A stretch of DNA of 40,334 bases from Kiritimatiellia bacterium (GTDB lineage: Bacteria; Verrucomicrobiota; Kiritimatiellia; UBA8416; JABMPJ01): assembly GCA_016783675.1 (NCBI GenBank), contig JADHWE010000015.1, positions 1 through 40,334 of the forward strand. The letters are read 5' to 3'. The position numbers and the translations under genes were made by a program. The notes under the pieces were generated by a model. The model was given only the letters and a program-made list of their open reading frames with translations. It was not told the origin of the DNA and searched no databases. Within the stretch, counting starts at the first letter, position 1, and the number at the start of each line of letters is the position of its first letter. This document shows, one piece after another, positions 16,136-22,436 of this stretch.

Positions 16136-16944
16136 GAATGACAGGGAAGCGAATCGGACTCACCACGCTGCTGGTGGCACTGCTGGTGGCGGGGACAACA
16201 GACGCCGCCGTAAAGGCCGTCATCACCAAAACGGGCACTGGCCAGAAGTTGACGGGCAAGGTGAAGTGGCTTGCTACCACGAAGAAGTACTCAATCATGC
16301 CGGAGGGCAGTCCCGTGGAGTACAAGCTCGATCCAAGTGACGTAGCGGACATCAGGGTGGCCAAGCCCGCCGAGCTTGACGCCGCCGTCAAGCAGGTCGT
16401 GGCCGGACGTTATGCTTCCGCGCTGCCGGTGCTCGAGAAGATCATGAAGGACTACACGATGCTGCAGTACGACGTGGTCGCCGCGCAGTACCTGGCGCAG
16501 GCCTACCTGAAGACCAAGGACCCGCGCAAGGCCGTCTCCATGTGTGATCGCGTCGCAGGATCGAACCCACAGGCGCTGGAGAACCCCGGCTTTGCCGGTA
16601 TCTACTGGCAGGGCTTGCTGGAGACCGAGCAGTACATGAAGCTGGACAAGGCGCTCGCCGTTGCGATCAAGGGCGAGTCGCGCGAGCTGGCCGCCGTGGC
16701 GCAGCTCCGGCGCGGCGATATTGCCAAGCAGAAGGGCAACCTGGACGATGCGTTGATCGATGGCTATCTGCGCACGGTTATCTTCTTCCAGGGAATCAAG
16801 ACCGTACAGCCCGAGGCGCTCTACAAGGCCGCCAAGTGTTTCGAGGAGAAGGGCCAGCACTCCTACGCCGAAAAGATGCGCAAGGAACTGCTGTCGAGCT
16901 ATCCGCAGAGCGAGTACGCCCAGAAAGTGAAGTCTGGGGCATAG
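16132..16944 (+). CDS. Exported protein with TPR-like repeats, second gene of the operon
   Basis: A 270-residue protein with a signal peptide (residues 1-25, ending TTDA before AVKA). A short beta-rich segment follows (ITKTGTGQKLTGKVKWLATT, YKLDPSDVADIRV). From about residue 80 the chain is helical repeats (AGRYASALPVLEKIM, YLKTKDPRKAVSMCDRVA, LYKAAKCFEEKGQHSYAEKM, ending SSYPQSEYAQKV). The start overlaps the upstream TPR gene by 4 bp, and the ExbB gene begins 53 bases downstream. The final repeat resembles the last repeat of CpoB/YbgF-like proteins. I infer that it acts with the large TPR protein in the periplasm; its exact role is unknown. Confidence 0.78.
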   Translation: MRMTGKRIGLTTLLVALLVAGTTDAAVKAVITKTGTGQKLTGKVKWLATTKKYSIMPEGSPVEYKLDPSDVADIRVAKPAELDAAVKQVVAGRYASALPVLEKIMKDYTMLQYDVVAAQYLAQAYLKTKDPRKAVSMCDRVAGSNPQALENPGFAGIYWQGLLETEQYMKLDKALAVAIKGESRELAAVAQLRRGDIAKQKGNLDDALIDGYLRTVIFFQGIKTVQPEALYKAAKCFEEKGQHSYAEKMRKELLSSYPQSEYAQKVKSGA

Positions 16945-16997
16945 ACAATCTCATATTGATATAGTATCACGGTATACAGCAAAGGAGATCCACAACC

Positions 16998-17774
16998 ATG
17001 AAGAATGTACTGAAGTTGACGCTGGTCCTGGCACTGGTGTTCGTAGCCGCCTGCGCGTGCAATTCGCAGGCCCAGGAGGCCGGTGAGCTGGTAACCGAGG
17101 ATGGCGCAGCCGTCGAAGCAGCCGAGGAAGGCGGGTCATCGGGCAGTTTTCTCAGCGTGATCATCGGCTCGGGGCCGCTGGGTATCATGCTGTGGCTGGC
17201 GCTGTTCGGTGCGGCCGGTGCGGCGGTCTACTTCACGGTTGACTGCGCCATTACGGTGCGTGCCAAGCGCATCATGCCGCAGGCGCTGATCGACAATGTC
17301 ACCGAGTCTATGGTCGAAGGCGACGTGCTCAAGGCCCTGCAGAACTGTGAGCAGGAGCCCGGGCCGCTGGCCAACATTCTCTCCGCCGGCTTCAGCCACG
17401 TGGAAGAAGGCTACGACGTGATCCAGGAATCCATCTCCACGGCGGCCGACCTCGAAACCGAGTCGATCATGCAGAAGCTGACCTGGCTCTCGGTGGTCGG
17501 CAACCTGGCCCCGATGCTTGGACTGCTCGGGACGGTGCAAGGTATGATCGCGGCCTTCTCCACCCTGGCCGAAGGCGCACCGGATGTCGGCGTGCTGGCC
17601 ATGAATATTTCACAGGCCCTGTTCACGACCGCCGGCGGGCTGACCGTGGCCGTGCCGTGCGTCGCCGTGTACTACACCTTCCGTAACTCGGCGAGCAAGA
17701 TCATCCTCCAGATGGAGGCCATGACGATCGAGCTGATCAAGGATCTGCGCAACGTCGAAGTCGTCGAAGAATAG
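16998..17774 (+). CDS. MotA/TolQ/ExbB proton-channel family protein
   Basis: A 258-residue inner-membrane protein. An N-terminal hydrophobic signal region (1-26, with VAAC at 16-19 that might be a lipobox) and an acidic linker precede the ExbB core. Core helices are at about 51-80, 163-182 and 205-226. The hallmark segment VGNLAPMLGLLGTVQGMI and the TTAGGLTVAVPCVAVYY region are clear. ExbB/TolQ proteins form a pentamer that encloses ExbD/TolR helices and turns proton flow into motion. An N-terminal signal-plus-linker extension is common in MotA/TolQ/ExbB proteins with a periplasmic start. It is followed by two exbD genes at 18 and 0 bases. ExbB, TolQ or another motor class cannot be told apart from this alone. 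Confidence 0.9.
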   Translation: MKNVLKLTLVLALVFVAACACNSQAQEAGELVTEDGAAVEAAEEGGSSGSFLSVIIGSGPLGIMLWLALFGAAGAAVYFTVDCAITVRAKRIMPQALIDNVTESMVEGDVLKALQNCEQEPGPLANILSAGFSHVEEGYDVIQESISTAADLETESIMQKLTWLSVVGNLAPMLGLLGTVQGMIAAFSTLAEGAPDVGVLAMNISQALFTTAGGLTVAVPCVAVYYTFRNSASKIILQMEAMTIELIKDLRNVEVVEE

Positions 17775-17792
17775 AGACAGAACGGAGACGCC

Positions 17793-18212
17793 ATGGGACG
17801 GCAAAAAAGATCAAGCACCGCCGGCTGCGCGGTTGACATGACGCCCATGATTGACGTCGTGTTCCAGTTGATCATCTTCTTCATCGTGACGATTAAGATG
17901 GAGCAGAGCATCAACGAGGATATCCGCCTGGCCAAGGCCGAGTACGGCCCCATGATCGAGGAGGAAGATCCTCGCACGATGGTGGTCGAGATAGACCAGC
18001 GTGGATGGATATCCATCCATGGCGCCCAGCTCTCTCGCGCCAAGTTCCAGAAGATCATGATCGGGCGGGCCAAGCGCTACAGGCAGTTCCCGGTCCTGAT
18101 CCGGGCCGACCGCCGGACCGACCACAAGGATGTGCGCGCGGTGATGGATATCTGTTCGAAGATCGGCATCTGGCGCATCAACTTCGCGGCCATCAAGCAG
18201 GAGGTGACCTAG
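17793..18212 (+). CDS. ExbD/TolR family protein, first copy
   Basis: A 139-residue protein with a short cytoplasmic N-terminus, one membrane helix (about 20-35) and a periplasmic domain. The conserved DMTPMIDVVFQLIIFF contains the proton-path aspartate D21. GGAG lies upstream of ATG 17793. It is adjacent to a second ExbD gene of similar length; the two differ in the periplasmic part (here LAKAEYGPMIEEEDPRTMVV). Two distinct ExbD proteins per operon suggest a hetero-dimeric ExbD in the motor, which is inference. Confidence 0.92.
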   Translation: MGRQKRSSTAGCAVDMTPMIDVVFQLIIFFIVTIKMEQSINEDIRLAKAEYGPMIEEEDPRTMVVEIDQRGWISIHGAQLSRAKFQKIMIGRAKRYRQFPVLIRADRRTDHKDVRAVMDICSKIGIWRINFAAIKQEVT

Positions 18213-18617
18213 ATGAGGAAGCGCAAACGCAGACCGGCGGATGCCGCTGAGCTCGAGATGACCCCGATGATTGACGTGGTCTTCCAGTTGCTCATCTTCT
18301 TCCTGGTCACGCTGAAGCAGGAAGACATCCTGTCGCATCTGGATGTCTCCCGTCCGGCACCGGACCCCAACGCCAAGCAGGAAGAGACCTTCAAGGACCT
18401 GTTGACGATCACGATTCACCGCTACGGCTATATGCTGAAAGGGAAGAACCGCTCGATCGAACAGCTCGAGCGCGACCTGACCCGCCTGGCATCGTTCAGC
18501 AAGAGCGTGTCCGTTATCATCCGTTGCACATCGGATTCGCAGCACGAGCGGCTGGTCAGCGTCCTCAACATCTGCGCGAAGGTGGGGCTCAAGAAGCTGT
18601 CAGTGTTCAGTATGTAG
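18213..18617 (+). CDS. ExbD/TolR family protein, second copy
   Basis: A 134-residue ExbD/TolR protein. The membrane segment EMTPMIDVVFQLLIFFLV keeps the aspartate D21. The N-terminus is strongly basic (RKRKRRP), as expected on the cytoplasmic side. The start codon directly follows the stop of the first exbD. An excellent ribosome site, AGGAGGTGA, lies in the end of the first gene, so both should be made in quantity. The periplasmic part (FKDLLTITIHRYGYMLKG, ending KKLSVFSM) differs from the first copy. A long palindromic repeat follows before the TonB-like gene. Confidence 0.92.
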   Translation: MRKRKRRPADAAELEMTPMIDVVFQLLIFFLVTLKQEDILSHLDVSRPAPDPNAKQEETFKDLLTITIHRYGYMLKGKNRSIEQLERDLTRLASFSKSVSVIIRCTSDSQHERLVSVLNICAKVGLKKLSVFSM

Positions 18618-18625
18618 AGTTTAAG

Positions 18626-18703
18626 GCTCGCGAGGACGCTCGCCCTCCATAGACACATCTAGGCCGTGGGTTGCCTCATGGAGGGCGAGCGTCCCCGCGA
18701 GCC
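18626..18703. repeat. Long palindromic repeat, family A, copy 2
   Basis: Arms at 18626-18651 and 18678-18703 are the same two 26-base arms as at 10431-10509, with a different 26-base centre. It lies between the second exbD and the TonB-like gene. It could weaken read-through or stabilise the upstream mRNA. Confidence 0.8.
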
Positions 18704-18787
18704 GTTTGTGCACTAAGGAGTCCGGACGCGCAGACGTATTAAGGGCAGAGAGGGGAACCCTGTCGATTTCTGGGCGAGGAGTAAACC

Positions 18788-20356
18788 ATGGAAAACGAAT
18801 ACGACCAACTTCAAGAATTGATGGCGAAGCACAACCTGATGTCGCTGTTCGAGCACCTGACATTCCGGCAGAAGGTTGCGAAGGTTATGGCGGGCCTCAA
18901 GGCCGACAAGGATAGCGGCGACTATAAGTACGCTCGCCTACAGGTCGCACGTCTCTCGGCGCCGGTCTGCGCGATCCTGGTGCCCGTGCTCGGTATCGGC
19001 ATGCTCTCCCTGCTGGCCACGTTTGCACCCGAGCGGGATGCCTCAGTAGAGGTGCAGGTCGTGGAAGAGATCGATCCTGAAGCCCTGGAAGATATCGAGG
19101 ACCTGGAAGACGAGCCGATCGAGCCGCCCGAGCCGATCGAGATGGAAGATTTCACACCCGATGCGCCGCCTTCCGAAATCAACGATGTCATGGATGCGCC
19201 TGCGACGGAAGTGTCACAGGACCAAGCGCAGTTTGAAGAGGTGGCCATGGTGAAAAGCCCGATCGTGATGCGTGGCATCCTGGGCAACCGCGGCGCCGGT
19301 GCCCGGGCTTCCGCGATGGGGCAGTTTGGCGGGTCCGGAGTTACCGAAGGCGCCGTGCTGCGCGCCCTGCGCTGGCTGAAGTCGCAGCAGCAGAAGGATG
19401 GATCGTGGTTGAAGACAAAACCTGCCTCGACGTCGCTGGCCCTGCTGACGTTTCTCGCGCATGGCGAGACACCGGCGTCGGAAGAGTTCGGGCCCACGGT
19501 GGAGAAGGCTATTCGCTTCCTGGTCGATAGCCAGGATCCGAAGACGGGTATGTTCGCTGGTCGTGATGGTCACAACTACACGCACCCGATCGTGACGTAT
19601 GCGCTCTGTGAGGCGTATGCCCTGACGAAGGTCCCGATGGTGAAGACCGCGGCCGAGAAAGCCTTGGCGCTCGTCATCAAGGGGCAGCATCCCAGCGGCG
19701 GGTGGGACTATAATCTTAAGCAAACCACCCGCGATGACACCTCCTACATGGGCTGGTGCGTGCAGGCTCTCAAGGCGGCCAAGATGGCCGATCTTCATCA
19801 CCCCAAGCTGGGCGATGCGATGAAGCTGGCCGTCAAGGGCATGCAGAAGAACGCGCACCCACAGGGCGGATTCGGCTATACCAGTCCGGGCCAGGGCGGC
19901 CTGACCGGGGTCGGCGTGCTCTGCATGCAGTTCCTGGGTGCGGCCAATAAGCCGGAATGCAAACGGGGGCTGGACTACATGGCCCAGAAGGCCTCGTTCA
20001 ACTGGCGCGAGCCGTGGGGCAGGTCGCCGGTCTACTACTGGTACTACGCCACGCAGGCCAAGTTTCATGCCGGCGGCAGCACCTGGCAGCAATGGAATAA
20101 CCAGTTCTCCCGCGAGCTGGTGCGCAACCAGACCGTGATGAAGGGCGCCGCCAAGGATGGCAAGGACATGGGCTTCTGGGATTCGCCGGGCGAGAAGGAA
20201 CACGGCGATGGTCGTGTCATGGATACCTGTCTCTGCGCCTTGCAGCTCCAGGTGTACTACCGCTACCTGCCGACGTTCAAGACGCCCAAGGCGATTGAGG
20301 AAGACGACGACCTCGTCTCCGAGATGGACGAGATCGAGATCGATATCACGATCTAG
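18788..20356 (+). CDS. TonB-like protein with a terpene-cyclase-like alpha/alpha-toroid periplasmic domain
   Basis: A 522-residue protein. Residues 1-57 are cytoplasmic. One membrane helix is at about 58-79 (APVCAILVPVLGIGMLSLLA). A TonB-like Glu/Pro-rich linker follows at 83-140 (EDEPIEPPEPIEMEDF). Residues 185-495 carry repeats of the prenyltransferase/squalene-cyclase toroid type: VLRALRWLKSQQQKDGSW, AIRFLVDSQDPKTGMF, ALALVIKGQHPSGGWDY, AVKGMQKNAHPQGGFGY, LDYMAQ. The DxDD motif of squalene-hopene cyclase is absent, so it is probably a binding or scaffold domain rather than a cyclase. GAGGAG lies before ATG 18788. The position after ExbB and two ExbD suggests it is the force-transducing partner, in the place of TonB/TolA. 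Its ligand is unknown. Confidence 0.85.
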   Translation: MENEYDQLQELMAKHNLMSLFEHLTFRQKVAKVMAGLKADKDSGDYKYARLQVARLSAPVCAILVPVLGIGMLSLLATFAPERDASVEVQVVEEIDPEALEDIEDLEDEPIEPPEPIEMEDFTPDAPPSEINDVMDAPATEVSQDQAQFEEVAMVKSPIVMRGILGNRGAGARASAMGQFGGSGVTEGAVLRALRWLKSQQQKDGSWLKTKPASTSLALLTFLAHGETPASEEFGPTVEKAIRFLVDSQDPKTGMFAGRDGHNYTHPIVTYALCEAYALTKVPMVKTAAEKALALVIKGQHPSGGWDYNLKQTTRDDTSYMGWCVQALKAAKMADLHHPKLGDAMKLAVKGMQKNAHPQGGFGYTSPGQGGLTGVGVLCMQFLGAANKPECKRGLDYMAQKASFNWREPWGRSPVYYWYYATQAKFHAGGSTWQQWNNQFSRELVRNQTVMKGAAKDGKDMGFWDSPGEKEHGDGRVMDTCLCALQLQVYYRYLPTFKTPKAIEEDDDLVSEMDEIEIDITI

Positions 20357-20359
20357 AAT

Positions 20360-20521
20360 GAAACGTCGCCGCTGCGCGGCTTGTTTCGTCATCAGTGCGC
20401 TTCGCGCACGTCATTTGCTCGCTTCGCTCGCGTCATTGGACAGAGGGAGCCAATCAGAAGCTCCCCAATGACGCGCCGAAGGCGCAAATGACCAATGACG
20501 TGCGCGAAGCGCACAAATGAC
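20360..20521. repeat. Cluster of small hairpin repeats, family D
   Basis: The gap between the TonB-like gene and mutL is filled with short units of the form TCATTTG-hairpin-CGTCATTGG and their reverse complements. Clear stems: GCCGC/GCGGC (20368-20380), GTGCGC/GCGCAC (20395-20409), GCGCC/GGCGC (20473-20485) and GTGCGC/GCGCAC (20500-20514). The last is the reverse complement of the second, so the cluster as a whole is an inverted repeat around about 20440-20465. Loops are TTC or GAA. Confidence 0.7.
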
Positions 20522-20568
20522 ATCCCTGAACCTTGAACCCTGCCCCCTTACCCCCTATGCTTCCCCCC

Positions 20569-22425
20569 ATGCCATCGCCTGCCAACATACGCGTGCTTCC
20601 GGAGAACGTGGTCAACAAGATCGCGGCCGGTGAGGTGGTGGAGCGTCCGGCCTCCGTTCTCAAGGAACTGATGGAAAACGCCATCGATTCGGGCGCCACG
20701 CGTATCGACATCGAGATCGCAGCCGGGGGCCGCAAGCTGGTGGCCATCAGCGACAACGGAGGCGGCATGGACCGTGACAATGCGCTGCTGGCGATCGAGC
20801 GTCATGCCACCAGCAAGATCGGTGATGTCGACGATATCGAGCATATCAACACGCTCGGGTTCCGCGGGGAGGCACTGGCCGCCATCGCATCCGTATCGCG
20901 CTTTCGCCTGACCACGTCGCGGCAGGGGGATGACTCGGGCACCGAGATCTCCATCTCCGGCGGCAAGATACAGGATGTACGCGATATCGGCGGTCCGGCG
21001 GGTACCCGAATCGAGGTCCGCGATCTTTTCTTTAACGTGCCGGCCCGCCGCAAGTTCATGCGGAGTCAGCAGACCGAGCTGACCCATATCCGGTCCGCAT
21101 TCACCTTCCAGGCGCTGGCCCACCCGGAAACGGGGATGAGCCTCACGGTGGATGGACGCGTGTTGCACCGGCTGGCGCCCGGCGGAGATGCGGCCGTCGC
21201 CGATCGCGTGCGCGACCTGTTTGGGGAAGACTACCTGCGACAGCTTCGTCCGGTTGAGCATGAGGCCGATGGCGTTCACGTGCGTGGGTTCGCCGGCCTC
21301 CCCGCCTTCAGTCGCGCCGACCGTACCGAGCAGTACGTCTTTGTGAACGGGCGCGCGACGAGTGCGCCGCTGCTGGGGTATGCGATACGGACCGGCTATC
21401 ACTCGCTGCTGCCCCGTGACCGGCACCCGGTATTAATCCTCTTCGTCAGCGTCGATCCCGGCAGCGTCGACGTCAATGTGCACCCGACCAAGAAGGAGGT
21501 CCGCTTTCGTCGCCCCTCCGAGGTGCGCGACGCCGTCATTGCCGCCCTGCAGCAGGCGCTGGCGGTGGGTGGCTCGCCGCCCGCTGGGCCTGCGGGCGCT
21601 ATCGAGGCGGGGGAAGACGCCCGGCCGCACGTCGCTGTTCCGGACCTTCAGCTCGCGATTGATGATCTGCCCCCGGTCCGCGTCTTTCGCTACCCGCGCA
21701 TGCCGATCCAGACCACGGACGGCACGCCCCCGCCGCCCATGGACCAGCCGTTCGGGTCGGGCGGGGTGGAGCGTGAGGCGCCTTCGCCGGATGGTGAGCC
21801 CGACTCGGATGCGGGCGAAGCAGACGAGGCGACCGCCGCGCCCTGGTCCTGGTGTCGTGTGCTGGGCCAGGTGGGGGCACTCTACGTGGTCCTGGAGATC
21901 GAAGACGGCATGGTCTTGATGGACCCGCACGCGGCCCATGAGCGGGTGCTCTACGAACGCTTTATGCGGAATTTCGAGAAGGGGGGCATTGCCACCCAGG
22001 CGTTGCTGGTGCCTGAAACGGTGGAACTGCGGCCGGGGGACGCCAACCTGGTGCGTCGGCATAGCGATGTGCTGAAACGCATGGGAATCGGCATCGCCGA
22101 TTTCGGCGGCGACAGTTTTGTAATCGATGCGCTGCCCGCCTTCCTGGCCGCGGTCAGGCCGGAGCAGCTTCTCGCCGAGATTGTGCGCGAGTTGGAGGAA
22201 GGGGGCGCCGGCCGTGCGCGCGGCAAGCTGAATGAAGATGCCCTCATACAGGCATCGTGCAAGGCGGCCGTGAAATCGAGGGATGCCCTCACCCTTGATG
22301 AGATCGAGCAACTGGTTGTCGACCTCGCCGGCACGCGCATGCCCTATACCTGTCCACACGGCCGGCCGACGCTCATCTACATGTCGTACCACGAGCTCAA
22401 CAAGAAGTTCGGTCGCGAACGCTAG
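20569..22425 (+). CDS. mutL: DNA mismatch repair protein MutL (endonuclease type)
   Basis: A 618-residue MutL. The N-terminal GHKL ATPase has E36 in LKELMENAIDSG, the DNGGGM box at about 62-67 and TLGFRGEAL. A Pro/Glu-rich linker runs from about 330 to 430. The C-terminal domain carries a metal-endonuclease motif written DPHAAHERVLYE (usual DQHA-x2-E-x4-E), plus ASCKAAVKS and the CPHGRPT box that nickase MutL proteins share. No Shine-Dalgarno is visible. ATG 20569 is preferred because it places the conserved IRVLPENVVNKIAAGEVV at the normal distance; ATG 20557 or TTG 20533 would add residues of no known kind. MutS is not in the window. The kinase gene follows after 11 bases. Confidence 0.92.
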   Translation: MPSPANIRVLPENVVNKIAAGEVVERPASVLKELMENAIDSGATRIDIEIAAGGRKLVAISDNGGGMDRDNALLAIERHATSKIGDVDDIEHINTLGFRGEALAAIASVSRFRLTTSRQGDDSGTEISISGGKIQDVRDIGGPAGTRIEVRDLFFNVPARRKFMRSQQTELTHIRSAFTFQALAHPETGMSLTVDGRVLHRLAPGGDAAVADRVRDLFGEDYLRQLRPVEHEADGVHVRGFAGLPAFSRADRTEQYVFVNGRATSAPLLGYAIRTGYHSLLPRDRHPVLILFVSVDPGSVDVNVHPTKKEVRFRRPSEVRDAVIAALQQALAVGGSPPAGPAGAIEAGEDARPHVAVPDLQLAIDDLPPVRVFRYPRMPIQTTDGTPPPPMDQPFGSGGVEREAPSPDGEPDSDAGEADEATAAPWSWCRVLGQVGALYVVLEIEDGMVLMDPHAAHERVLYERFMRNFEKGGIATQALLVPETVELRPGDANLVRRHSDVLKRMGIGIADFGGDSFVIDALPAFLAAVRPEQLLAEIVRELEEGGAGRARGKLNEDALIQASCKAAVKSRDALTLDEIEQLVVDLAGTRMPYTCPHGRPTLIYMSYHELNKKFGRER

Positions 22426-22436
22426 AAGGCCGGACG

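Noticed and set aside
18788..20356. Squalene-hopene or oxidosqualene cyclase
   Set aside because: Toroid repeats are present, but the catalytic DxDD motif is not, and the N-terminal anchor and linker are TonB-like.
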